A DNA stretch of 64,000 bases, from NCBI RefSeq assembly GCF_007677875.1, contig NZ_VEDO01000024.1:31142-95141 (forward strand), in the 5' to 3' direction. The first letter of the stretch is position 1. Every line of letters begins with the position of its first letter. Positions 19,818 to 28,678 of this stretch are shown here, in pieces. The notes beneath the pieces were generated by a model. It was given only the letters and a program-made list of their open reading frames with translations. It did no database searches and was not told where the DNA came from. This DNA is from Variovorax boronicumulans. GTDB taxonomy: Bacteria > Pseudomonadota > Gammaproteobacteria > Burkholderiales > Burkholderiaceae_C. The position numbers and the translations under genes were made by a program.

Positions 19818-20984
19818 TCAATACGACTTGGGCAGGCCCAGCACTTTTTCGGCGATGAAGCACAGCACCATCTGCGGACTGACCGGCGCGATGCGCGGGA
19901 TCAGCGACTCGCGCAGGTAGCGCTCCACGTGGTATTCCTTGGCATAGCCGTAGCCGCCGTGCGTCATCACGGCCGCGGTGCAGGCCTTGAAGCCGGCCTC
20001 GGCCGCCAGGTACTTGGCCGCGTTGGCCTCGGCGCCGCAGTTCTCGCCGCGGTCGAACCGGGCCGCAGCGTGGAAGGCCATCAGGCTGGCCGCCTCCAGT
20101 TCCATCCAGCTCTCGGCCAACGGGTGCTGCACGCCCTGGTTCTGGCCGATCGGGCGGTCGAACACGATGCGCTCCCTGGCATAGGCGGCGGCGCGCGCCA
20201 GCGCGGCCCGGCCCAGGCCCACGGCCTCGCCGGCCACCAGGATGCGCTCGGCGTTCATGCCGTGCAGGATGTAGTGGAAGCCGCGGCCCTCTTCGCCGAT
20301 GCGGTCGGCCTCGGGGATGCGCAGGCCGTCGATGAAGACCTGGTTGGTGTCCACCGCCTTGCGGCCCATCTTGTCGATCTCGTGCACCGTGGTGCGGCTG
20401 CGGTCGAAGTCGGTATAAAACAGCGACAGGCCCTCGGTCTTGTGGCGCACCCCCTCCAGCGGCGTGGTGCGCGCCAGCAGCAGCATCTTCTCGGCGCTGC
20501 CCGCGGTGGAGATGAAGGTCTTGGTGCCGTGCACCACGTAACCGTCGCCATTGCGCACCGCGCGGGTCCTGAGCTGCGTGGTGTTGAGCCCGGTGTTGGG
20601 CTCGGTCACGGCGAAGCAGGTGCGCTCGCGGCCGGCGATCAGCGGCGGCAGCATGCGCTGCTTCTGCGCCTCGCTGCCGAACATCACCACCGGGTTCAGG
20701 CCGAAGATGTTCATGTGCACGGCCGAGGCGCCGCTCATGCCGGCGCCCGATTCGGCGATGGCCTGCATCATCACGGTGGCCTCGGTGATGCCCAGGCCCG
20801 AGCCGCCATAGGCCGGCGGAATGCAGATGCCGAGCCAGCCGGCCTGGGCCAGCGCCTGGTGGAAGTCGGTCGGGAAGCCGCCTTCGCGGTCCTTGCGCAG
20901 CCAGTAGTCGGCGTCGAAGCCGGCGCAGATCTGCAGGATCGCTTCGCGGATCTCGCGGTATTCGGGTGAGAGTGTCGAGTCCAT
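19818..20984 (-). CDS. Acyl-CoA dehydrogenase
   Basis: A 388-residue protein with the FAD motif VTEPNTGLNTTQLRTRA, the KTFISTAGSAEK stretch, and a C-terminus THGGYGYAKEYHVERYLRE then RIAPVSPQM, typical of the branch lacking a YEGT motif. The helix-G Glu in GMNAERI is the probable catalytic base. It is followed directly by a MaoC gene and preceded, 13 bp away, by a CaiB-type CoA-transferase, forming an activation-dehydrogenation-hydration module. Confidence 0.9.
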   Translation of the reverse strand: MDSTLSPEYREIREAILQICAGFDADYWLRKDREGGFPTDFHQALAQAGWLGICIPPAYGGSGLGITEATVMMQAIAESGAGMSGASAVHMNIFGLNPVVMFGSEAQKQRMLPPLIAGRERTCFAVTEPNTGLNTTQLRTRAVRNGDGYVVHGTKTFISTAGSAEKMLLLARTTPLEGVRHKTEGLSLFYTDFDRSRTTVHEIDKMGRKAVDTNQVFIDGLRIPEADRIGEEGRGFHYILHGMNAERILVAGEAVGLGRAALARAAAYARERIVFDRPIGQNQGVQHPLAESWMELEAASLMAFHAAARFDRGENCGAEANAAKYLAAEAGFKACTAAVMTHGGYGYAKEYHVERYLRESLIPRIAPVSPQMVLCFIAEKVLGLPKSY

Positions 20985-20997
20985 GGTGTCCTGGTGC

Positions 20998-22221
20998 TCA
21001 GGGATTCGGGTCCAGCGCGCCGCTCGCGCGCAGCGCCGCCAGTTCGGCGGGGCCGTAACCGGCCTCGCGCAGCAGCTCCTCGCTGTGCTGGCCCAGGCGC
21101 GGCGCGAAGTGGCGCTGCGCGGGCTGCGTCTTCGACCAGCGCGCCGGCACGCGCATGGCGCGCATCGCGCCCTCGCTCGGGTGCTCCTGCGGCGTGAGGA
21201 AGTCCACCGCATGCAGGTGCGGGTCGTCCAGCAGCGAGTCGACCGTGTGCATCGGCATGTGCGGGATGTCGGCCTCTGCCAGCACCTGGAGCCATTGCGC
21301 CGTAGTGCGCGTGGCCATGGCCTGCGCCACCATCGCGTACAGCGCGCGGATGTTATCGGTGCGCCGGCCGATGGTGGCGAATCGCGGGTCGTCCCGGAAC
21401 AGCGCGGGCTGGCCGATCAGGGCGAAGAAGGACTGCCACTGGCGGTCGGTGTAGAACATCGTGCAGATGTAGCCGTCCAGCGTGCGGTAGGGCCGGCGGT
21501 CCGGGTTCAGGATGCGTGGGTAGCCGGTGGGGCCCAGCGGCGGTTCGAAGGTCTGGCCGCAGAGGTGGTCGCCCAGCGTGAGCTGCGCCATGGTCTCGAA
21601 CATCGGGATCTCGACCGCCTGGCCCTCGCCGGTGCGCTGGCGGTGGAACAGCGCCGCGAGGATGGCGTTGACGGCGGCGATGCCGACGATGCGGTCGGCC
21701 AGCGCGCCCGGCGCGTAGCGCGGCACATCACCGCCGGCCAGCACCGACAGCGCCGGGATGCCGGTCGCGCCCTGGATCAGGTCGTCGTAGGCCGGCCGCG
21801 CCGCGTACGGCCCCTGTTGGCCGAAGCCGTGTAGGCCGGCGTAGACGATGTCGGGCTTGACCGCCGCCACGTCGGCGTAGCCCAGCTGCAGCCGCTGCAT
21901 GGCCTGTGGCCGCACGTTGTAGACCAGCACGTCGGCGGTCGCGGCCAGGCGCAGCAGCGCGGCGCGGCCCTCGGGGTGCTTGAGGTCCAGCACGATGCTG
22001 CGCTTGTTGCGGTTGCAGTGCAGGAACAGCGCGCCCATGCCGGGGTTGCGCATCGGCCCCAGGTGGCGCGTGCTGTCGCCGGCCGGCGCTTCGACCTTGA
22101 CGACATCGGCCCCCATGTCGCCCAGCAGCACGGTGGCGAAGGGGCCCATGAGGACCGAGGTCAGGTCGAGGATGCGGACGCCGGCCAGCGGGCCGGCGGT
22201 GGGAGTGGGTGGCGTGGTCAT
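20998..22221 (-). CDS. CaiB/BaiF (family III) CoA-transferase
   Basis: A 407-residue family III CoA-transferase. N-terminal LAGVRILDLTSVLMGP and GADVVKVEAP, the RNKRSIVLDLK segment and a central PAYDDLIQGATGI containing the likely catalytic Asp all fit. It moves CoA between acyl-CoA and a free acid without ATP. The start at 22221 gives the family-standard N-terminus; another ATG 10 codons upstream is possible. The element at 22274-22303 lies 53 bp upstream. Confidence 0.88.
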   Translation of the reverse strand: MTTPPTPTAGPLAGVRILDLTSVLMGPFATVLLGDMGADVVKVEAPAGDSTRHLGPMRNPGMGALFLHCNRNKRSIVLDLKHPEGRAALLRLAATADVLVYNVRPQAMQRLQLGYADVAAVKPDIVYAGLHGFGQQGPYAARPAYDDLIQGATGIPALSVLAGGDVPRYAPGALADRIVGIAAVNAILAALFHRQRTGEGQAVEIPMFETMAQLTLGDHLCGQTFEPPLGPTGYPRILNPDRRPYRTLDGYICTMFYTDRQWQSFFALIGQPALFRDDPRFATIGRRTDNIRALYAMVAQAMATRTTAQWLQVLAEADIPHMPMHTVDSLLDDPHLHAVDFLTPQEHPSEGAMRAMRVPARWSKTQPAQRHFAPRLGQHSEELLREAGYGPAELAALRASGALDPNP

Positions 22222-22273
22222 TGGGGGGCAGCGAAGATGCTCGGGCGGCATCGTCGGCCCCGGCGCGATCCGT

Positions 22274-22303
22274 GGCAAATACCGTTCGTGGCTCGGCCGA
22301 TAC
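22274..22303 (-). promoter_or_regulatory. Two-part 30-bp element, copy 1 (upstream of CaiB gene)
   Basis: Read on the minus strand: GTATCGGCCGA, 8 bp, CGGTATTTGCC. An identical pair with the same 8-bp gap but a different spacer sequence occurs at 23513-23542. Within it GTATNNGCC repeats directly at a 21-bp interval (two helical turns), as expected for a dimeric activator site. It lies 53 bp upstream of the CaiB start. Confidence 0.6.
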
Positions 22304-22334
22304 TTTGCGGATATCGAGCCGGCCGAGGCGCCGC

Positions 22335-22751
22335 TCAGAGCGCCACGGTGGCGTCGCCCAGGATGCGGGTCTCGCCGGCCTGGTTGGCGGTCTGGATCTC
22401 GACCTTGACGCGGCGTTCGCCATCGGCCTCGAACTTCTGCACCACCTTGCCGGTGCAGTTGATCTGGTCGCCCAGATGCGTGATGCCCGTGAAGCGCGCG
22501 TTGAACTGGCGGATCTGGCGCTGGTCCACCCACTGCGTGAGCAAGCGGCCCAGGTAGGCCATGGACAGCATGCCGTGCGCGAACACGTCGGGCATGCCGC
22601 CCTTGCGCGCGTAGTCGATGTCGATGTGCATCGGGTTGTGGTCGTTCGAGGCACCGGCGAACAAGGCCAGCGTGGTGCGGTTGATGGGCGGCAGCGCCAG
22701 AGGCGGCAAGGTGTCGCCGACCTGCAGCGCGTCGAATTGGGGGGCGTTCAT
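22335..22751 (-). CDS. MaoC-type hydratase, catalytic half
   Basis: A 138-residue hotdog protein with the hydratase-2 motif FAGASNDHNPMHIDIDYA (catalytic Asp and His) and FAHGMLSMAYLGRLL. Together with the non-catalytic hotdog encoded 200 bp upstream it would make a two-subunit hydratase like ChsH1-ChsH2 or the acyl-ACP dehydratase HadAB. AAAGGAACC precedes the ATG. Confidence 0.87.
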   Translation of the reverse strand: MNAPQFDALQVGDTLPPLALPPINRTTLALFAGASNDHNPMHIDIDYARKGGMPDVFAHGMLSMAYLGRLLTQWVDQRQIRQFNARFTGITHLGDQINCTGKVVQKFEADGERRVKVEIQTANQAGETRILGDATVAL

Positions 22752-22954
22752 GGTGGTTCCTTTCAGTGGTTCATCGCACAGCGCGCCACCCGCGGGGAAC
22801 AGAGCCGGGTGGCAAGCAGAGGTTCGCAAGGCCGCGGAGCAGGCCATGCCAGCGGACGCCGCGGAACGGGCTCTGCCCGGCCGCTGGCGGCGTCCCGTGG
22901 AGGGGGGATGGGACTTCTACACGCCCTTCGAAGTCCAAACGGGGGTGGGCCCAT
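22752..22954. repeat. Intergenic hairpin-rich spacer
   Basis: A 203-bp spacer inside the leftward operon, between the two MaoC halves. It contains GGACGCCGC ... GCGGCGTCC (about 22855-22894) with a nested CGGGC-TCT-GCCCG. No protein-like frame is supported. It resembles mobile or lineage-specific intergenic repeats, but only comparison with the genome could show that. Confidence 0.3.
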
Positions 22955-23395
22955 TCAAGCGCTGCGGTGGACAAGCACCTTGCGCACGTCGGCCACATGC
23001 TCGTGGCGCTGGTTGGTGACGCGCGTGTGCATCACCACGAACTCCAGCGCGCCGTTCTTCTTGTCGTACACGTCGGTCACGCGGCCTTCGAACAGCAGCG
23101 TGTCGCCGGCATGGGCGACCTGATGGTAGGTGAAGGACTGCTCGCCGTGCAGCACGCGCGGCAGTTCGATGCCGGCCTTCTCGCGCCAGTCGCTGGGCGG
23201 CTGCATGAGCTCCAGCGAGAACAGGAAGGTGGGCGGCACCGGCAGGCCGGGGTGGCCCGCGTCGCGCGCCGCGGCCTCGTCGAAGTAGACCGGGTCGGTC
23301 TCGCCGATGGCCTTGGCGAAGAAGCGCAGCTGCCCGGCCTCTGCGGTCACGCGCAGCGGGGGGAAGACCATGCCGATGATGTTGCGGTCGATCAT
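22955..23395 (-). CDS. MaoC/FAS1-type dehydratase, N-terminal-like subunit
   Basis: A 146-residue FAS1-like (MaoC_dehydrat_N) hotdog. FFAKAIGETDPVYFDEAAARDAG corresponds to the substrate-binding but non-catalytic half of heterodimeric hydratases; the DxNPxH motif is absent. It is the first gene of the leftward operon and pairs functionally with the protein at 22335. The ATG at 23395 has GGAG about 10 bp upstream. A longer open frame upstream is rejected as it runs through the regulatory region. Confidence 0.83.
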   Translation of the reverse strand: MIDRNIIGMVFPPLRVTAEAGQLRFFAKAIGETDPVYFDEAAARDAGHPGLPVPPTFLFSLELMQPPSDWREKAGIELPRVLHGEQSFTYHQVAHAGDTLLFEGRVTDVYDKKNGALEFVVMHTRVTNQRHEHVADVRKVLVHRSA

Positions 23396-23512
23396 GAAAA
23401 GCTCCAGGGGAAAGGGCCCCGCGAGCATGCGCGGCAGGGCCCCGCGCCGCCCCCACCCGCGATGGCGAGGGGAGGGAAAACCCGCGATCGTCACCATGGC
23501 GATACACCTCCG

Positions 23513-23542
23513 GTATCGGCCGACATCCAATCGGTATTTGCC
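23513..23542 (+). promoter_or_regulatory. Two-part 30-bp element, copy 2 (upstream of racemase gene)
   Basis: GTATCGGCCGA, 8 bp, CGGTATTTGCC, identical in both arms to copy 1 at 22274-22303. It lies in the divergent region between the MaoC gene (start 23395) and the racemase (start 23605), 63 bp before the latter. It is a candidate binding site for the adjacent MalT-like regulator or another activator. Confidence 0.6.
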
Positions 23543-23604
23543 GGCACCGCCCTGCCTGCCGAAAGATCCAGCCCCCGGACCGCAAGACACAAGGAGACAC
23601 CAGC

Positions 23605-24708
23605 ATGGGACCGCTCGCAGGCATCAAGATCGTCGAACTGGCCGGCATCGGCCCCGGCCCCATGGCCGCCATGCTGCTGGCCGATCTGGGCGCCACGGTG
23701 CTGCGCATCGACCGCACCGAGCCGGCCGACCTGGGCGTGCGGCGCCCGCAGAAGTTCAACCTGCTGATGCGCAACCGCGAGTGCATCGCGCTGGACCTCA
23801 AGCAGCCCGAGGCCGTGCAGCAGGTGCTGCAGTTCGTCGACAGCGCCGACGGCCTGATCGAGGGCTTCCGGCCCGGTGTGACCGAGCGGCTGGGCCTGGG
23901 GCCGGACGCCTGCCTGGCGCGCAACCCGCGCCTGGTCTACGGCCGCATCACGGGCTGGGGCCAGACCGGGCCGCTGGCGCACGCGGCCGGCCACGACCTC
24001 AACTACATCGCGCTGACCGGCGTGCTGCACGCCATCGGCCGCGCCGGCCAGCCTCCCACCATTCCGCTGGCGCTGACCGGCGACTTCAGCGGCGGCGCGC
24101 TGTACCTCGTGATGGGCATGCTGGCCGCGCTGCTGGAGGCGCGCAGCTCGGGCCAGGGCCAGGTGGTCGACGCGGCCATCGTCGACGGCACCACCTCCAT
24201 GGCCACCGTGTTCTACGGCCTGCACGCGGCCGGCATGTGGAACCCCGCGCGCGGCAGCAACATCCTGGATTCGGGCGCGCCGTTCTACGAGGTCTACGAA
24301 TGCCAGGACGGCGGCTGGATCTCCATCGGCCCGATCGAGGCGCGCTTCTACCAGCAGCTGCTGGCCCTGCTCGACCTGGACCCGCAGGCGCTCGGCGGCC
24401 AGCACGACCGGGATGCCTGGGCGTGCGCCAAGGTGCTGATCGCCCAGCGCTTCAAGACCCGCACGCGCGCGCAGTGGTGCGAACTGCTGGAAGGCACGGA
24501 CTGCTGCTTCGCGCCGGTGCTGTCGTTCGACGAGGCGCCGCGGCATCCGCACCTGCAGGCGCGCGGCAGCTTCGTCGAGATCGACGGCGTGGTGCAGCCG
24601 GCGCCGGCGCCGCGCTTCAGCCGCAGCGTGCCGCAGACGCCACGGCCACCGCAGGCCGAGCCGACACGCGACATCGCCGCGGTGCTGGCGGCCTGGCGCG
24701 GGGTTTGA
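23605..24708 (+). CDS. Alpha-methylacyl-CoA racemase (CaiB/BaiF family)
   Basis: A 367-residue protein close to AMACR/MCR. The catalytic His (H130, AHAAGHDLNYIALTG) and Asp (D160, LALTGDFSGGALY) fall near the positions known for Mycobacterium tuberculosis MCR (H126, D156). It would interconvert (2R)- and (2S)-methyl-branched acyl-CoAs, letting stereospecific acyl-CoA dehydrogenases act on methyl-branched, isoprenoid or sterol side-chain acids. An ACAAGGAGAC site precedes the ATG. A MalT-like regulator follows 83 bp downstream. Confidence 0.88.
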   Translation: MGPLAGIKIVELAGIGPGPMAAMLLADLGATVLRIDRTEPADLGVRRPQKFNLLMRNRECIALDLKQPEAVQQVLQFVDSADGLIEGFRPGVTERLGLGPDACLARNPRLVYGRITGWGQTGPLAHAAGHDLNYIALTGVLHAIGRAGQPPTIPLALTGDFSGGALYLVMGMLAALLEARSSGQGQVVDAAIVDGTTSMATVFYGLHAAGMWNPARGSNILDSGAPFYEVYECQDGGWISIGPIEARFYQQLLALLDLDPQALGGQHDRDAWACAKVLIAQRFKTRTRAQWCELLEGTDCCFAPVLSFDEAPRHPHLQARGSFVEIDGVVQPAPAPRFSRSVPQTPRPPQAEPTRDIAAVLAAWRGV

Positions 24709-24791
24709 GCGCGCTGCCGGCACCGGGCAGTACCATCGCGCGCCATGCCGGGCCCGGCGCCGGCCCGGCCCCACTGCCTGCCCCACCCGCC

Positions 24792-27555
24792 ATGCGCAGT
24801 CCCTACCCGCCCCTGCCCGGCACGCCCGCGCGCCTGCTCGAGCCCATCGCCAGCACCAAGCTGCAGCCGCCGCGCGGCCGCCGCCTGATGGCGCGCGACG
24901 CGCTGCTGGCGCGCATGCTTGAGGCGCGCCGCAAGCGCTGCATGGTGGTGCAGGGGCCGGCCGGCAGCGGCAAGACCAGCACGCTGGTGGCCTGGCGCCA
25001 GGCCCTGCTGTCGCTGGACTTCGACGTCGCCTGGCTGTCGCTGGCGGCCGAGGACGACGAGCTCACGCGCTTCTTCGACTGCCTGCTCGCCAGCCTGGCC
25101 GAGGTCGACCCGGCGCTGGTCGGCGAGACCGCCCGGCTGCTGGGCCGCGACAGCGAGGAGTCGGCCGTCGAGCACTGGGTCATCACGCTGGTGCAGAGCA
25201 TCGCCGCCCGCCCGCGCGAGCTGGTGCTGATGGTCGACGACCTGCAGCACCTGGAAGACCCGCGCATCTTCCAGGTTCTGCAATGGCTGCTGGACTACGC
25301 GCCGGCTCAGCTGCACCTGGTGCTGGGCTCGCGTAGCGCGCTGCCGCTGTCGCTGGGCCGGCTGCGCGCGCAGGGCGCGCTGCAGGAGTTCGACCTGCGC
25401 GACCTGCGCTTCTCGGCCGAGGAGTCCGAGCGCTTCCTGCGCGAGCAGCTGGGCAGCATCGCCCAGCGCGACGCGCAGCTGCTGCACGAGCTGACCGACG
25501 GCTGGGTCGCCGGCCTGCAGCTGTTCGCGGTCGACCTCAAGGCCAAGCAGGGCGCCGGCTTCGCGCGCGTGCAGGTGCGCGACCCGCAGGCCTTCGCCGC
25601 CTACTTCGAGCGCGAGGTGCTGGGCCACCTGGCCCCCGACGACCTGGCCCTGCTGACGCGCGCGGCCGGCTGCAACCGCTTCTGCGCCTCGCTGTGCGCC
25701 GCGCTGACCGGCCAGCCCCATGCGGTGGCACGCATGGCCTCGCGCCTGAGCCACCTGGACAGCGAAAGCCTGTTCATCAGCCAGGTGCGCAGCCACGACC
25801 GCGAGAGCTGGTACCGCGTGCACCCGCTGCTGCGCGAGGTGCTGCTGACGCACCTGGCCGCGCTGCCCGAGCCCGAGCGGCGCGCGCTGCACGGCACGGC
25901 CTGGCGCTGGTTCGACGCCCATGGCCACATCGACGAAGCCGTGCGCCATGCGGTGCAGGCCGGCGACGCGCAGGCCGCGGCCGACCTCGTGGAGACCATC
26001 GCGCCCAGCCTGCTGGCGCGCGGCGCGCGGCGCGCTGAGCCAGCTGGCCGGCCTGGTGCACCGGCTGCCGGCCGAGCAGGTGCGCCAGCGCATCGGCCTG
26101 CGCCTGCTGCTGGCCAACCTGCAGCTGTACGCGCGCAACCTCGACGCGCTGGAGCAGAGCCTGCGCGAGATCGAGGCCGAGCAGGAGGCCATCGACGCGC
26201 GCCAGCGCTACCGCCTGACACTGCTGCGCGGCGGCCTGGCCTTGCAGCGCGACGACACCAACGCGGTGCTGGCGATCCAGGCCGCGCTGGAAGCCATCCC
26301 CGACGATGCCGACGCCTACGCGCTGGCCGGCCGCGGCCACGTGCTGGCCTGGATGCACATGAACCGCGGCGAGTTCGCGCGCGCGCGTGCCGTGCTGGCC
26401 GACAGCGCCGCACGCGGCGTGGGCCTGGGCCGGCTGCTGGTCGGGCGCTGCCTGGAAGGCATGAGCTACGCGCTCGAAGGCCGCATGACCGAGGCCGAGC
26501 ACCGGCTGCGCGCGGCGCTGCAGGAAGCGGAAAGCGATCCCTCGGTCGACGTGGGCGTGGCCTGCGTGGCGGCCGGTTTGCTCAGCGACACGCTGTACGA
26601 ATCGAACGAGCTGGAGGCCGCGGCACGCCTGATCGAGCCGCGCATCGAGCTGCTGGAGCGCACCTCCATCCCCGACGCCGTGGTCCGCGCGCTGGTCGTG
26701 CTGGCGCACGCGCACTGGCTGGGCGGGCGCCGGCTGGAGGCCCTGGCCACGCTGGAGCGGCTGGAGGACTACGGCAGCCGCCAGCACCTGGACCGCGTGC
26801 TCTCGCATGCGCTGCTGCTGCGCCTGCGCTGGCACCTGCGCCAGGGCGAGACGCCCCAGGCCCAGGAGCTGCTGGCGCGCCTCGTTGCGCTGGGCGAGCG
26901 CCACGCCGGCGGCGGGCGCGGCGCGGCCGGCGAGATCCGCGGCAACCTGCTGCGCGCCCGCGTCGAGATGTGCCTGCACTGGAACGATTTCGGTGCCGCG
27001 CTGGACCTGCTGCGGCCGGCCGCAGCGCGTGCCGAGGCCACCGGCCGCGGCCGTCGGGCCGCCAGCCTGCAGCTGCAGATGGCGCTGGCCGAGCGCGGCC
27101 TGGGCCATGCCGATGCCGCACGCCAGAACCTGGTGCAGGCGTTGCGCCTGGGCCACCGCCTGGGCCTCATGCGCTGTCTGCTCGACCTGTCGCTGGAGGT
27201 CGCGCAGGTGCTGCAGGCCGCGCTCGACGAGGGCGCGCTCGACCCGGTGCTCGGCTTCTATGCGCAGCGCCTGCTGGCGGCGGCGCAGCAGACGCAGCAG
27301 CGGGCCCAGCCGCCCCGGCCCGCGGCCGGCGACGGCAGCGCGCTGGACAGCATCAGCGAACGCGAGCGCGAGGTGCTGGCGCTGGTGGCCCAGGCCATGC
27401 CGAACAAGAAGATCGCGCGCGTGCTGGGCGTCACGCCGCACACCGTCAAATGGCACCTGCGCAAGATCTACGGCAAGCTCGGCGTGGCCGAGCGCGACGA
27501 GGCCGTGGCCCGCATGCGCGACCTGGAAATCCGGGAATCTCCCAGGGCCTCCTAG
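24792..27555 (+). pseudogene. MalT-like LuxR-family (LAL) regulator, frameshifted
   Basis: The first frame from ATG 24792 encodes an N-terminal STAND ATPase with Walker A GPAGSGKT (residues 55-62) and Walker B LVLMVDDLQHL, and runs as far as LLARGARR. Homology resumes one base later in another frame (ALSQLAGLVHRLPAEQ) with TPR-like repeats, ending in a LuxR HTH (SISEREREVLALVAQAMPNKKIARVLGVTPHTVKWHL). The break is at about 26025-26034 in a CGGCGCG repeat tract; removing one base restores a continuous protein of about 920 residues, the normal LAL size. It is either a true one-base insertion or a sequencing error. The intact protein would activate neighbouring operons in response to an inducer. 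Confidence 0.8.
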
Positions 27556-27670
27556 CCCGCATGGCCGCCCGCGCTAGCCATCGCGGGTAGGCGCACGGCC
27601 AGCGCCAGTCTCCATCATCGGCATCGCACCGAACGACACGCGTCCCCCGGACGCCTGGAGGAGACCGAAC

Positions 27671-28645
27671 ATGCTGCCCCCGCTGCTGCACTCCCTGCTG
27701 CGCCCTCTGCTGCTGGTCGCCCTGGCCACGCTGCCACCGGCCTGGGCCGACACCGCCTACCCGTCCAAACCCGTGCGCTTCATCGCGCCGGTCGGCCCGG
27801 GCAGCGGCGGCGACTCGATCACCCGCTTCGTCGCCGAGCGCGCGGCCACGCTGCTGGGCCAGCCCACCTTCGTCGAGAACAGGCCGGGCTCGGACCAGAC
27901 CATCGCCGCGCAGACCCTGCTGGCCGCGCCGGCGGACGGCTACAGCGTGCTGCTGGTCTCGCCGGGCTCGATGGTGATCAACCCCATCGTCATCAAGGAG
28001 CTGAGCTACGACGTGCGCGACATCCTGCCGCTGGTGGGCGCCGCGCGGGCCAATGTGGCGCTGGTCGCCAGCCCCAACGGCAAGTTCGCCAACATCACCG
28101 AGCTGCTGGCCGCGGCGCGCCGCGCGCCCGGCGCCGTGAGCCTCGCCAACTACGGCACCACCTACCGGCTCGGCGGCCTGGCGCTGCAGCAGCAGGCCCA
28201 GGTGCGCTTCAACGAGGTGCCGTACAAGGGCGCTAGCCAGATGCTGACCGACGTGATCGGCGGCACGCTCGACGCCGCGCTGACCGACCTGGGCGGTGCG
28301 CTGCCGCTGATCCGCAGCGGCAAGCTGCGCGCGCTGGCCGTGGCCAGCCTGCAGCGGCTGGCCGAGCTGCCCGAGGTGCCGACGTTGCGCGAGAGCGGCC
28401 TGCCCGACTTCGAGCTGACAGTCTGGGTCGGCTTCGCCATCAGCGCCAAGACGCCAGCGCCGATCGCGCAGAAGCTGGAAAGCGTGCTCGCGCAGGTGGT
28501 GGCCCAGCCCGAGTTCGCGGCCATGGCCACGCGCAGCGCCAACATGGAAGTGATGGGCCAGAACGGCCGCGAGTTCAGCGCCCAGATCGCGCGCGACACG
28601 CAGCGCTACCGCGCACTGGCCCAGGGCCTGGACCTGGCGCGCTGA
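27671..28645 (+). CDS. Bug-family TTT periplasmic substrate-binding protein
   Basis: A 324-residue receptor. A Leu-rich signal peptide ends at PPAWADTAYP, followed by SKPVRFIAPVGPGSGGDSITR and APADGYSVLLVSPG. GGAGGAGACC precedes the ATG. It starts a rightward operon with an SDR and a ligase 116 bp after the regulator gene. Confidence 0.92.
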   Translation: MLPPLLHSLLRPLLLVALATLPPAWADTAYPSKPVRFIAPVGPGSGGDSITRFVAERAATLLGQPTFVENRPGSDQTIAAQTLLAAPADGYSVLLVSPGSMVINPIVIKELSYDVRDILPLVGAARANVALVASPNGKFANITELLAAARRAPGAVSLANYGTTYRLGGLALQQQAQVRFNEVPYKGASQMLTDVIGGTLDAALTDLGGALPLIRSGKLRALAVASLQRLAELPEVPTLRESGLPDFELTVWVGFAISAKTPAPIAQKLESVLAQVVAQPEFAAMATRSANMEVMGQNGREFSAQIARDTQRYRALAQGLDLAR

Positions 28646-28678
28646 GAACACATGAACGAACCCAAGAAAGGAAACCCG

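Noticed and set aside
23307..24791. Upstream extension of the MalT-like regulator frame
   Set aside because: The frame stays open through the racemase gene only because of GC content; homology begins at the ATG at 24792.
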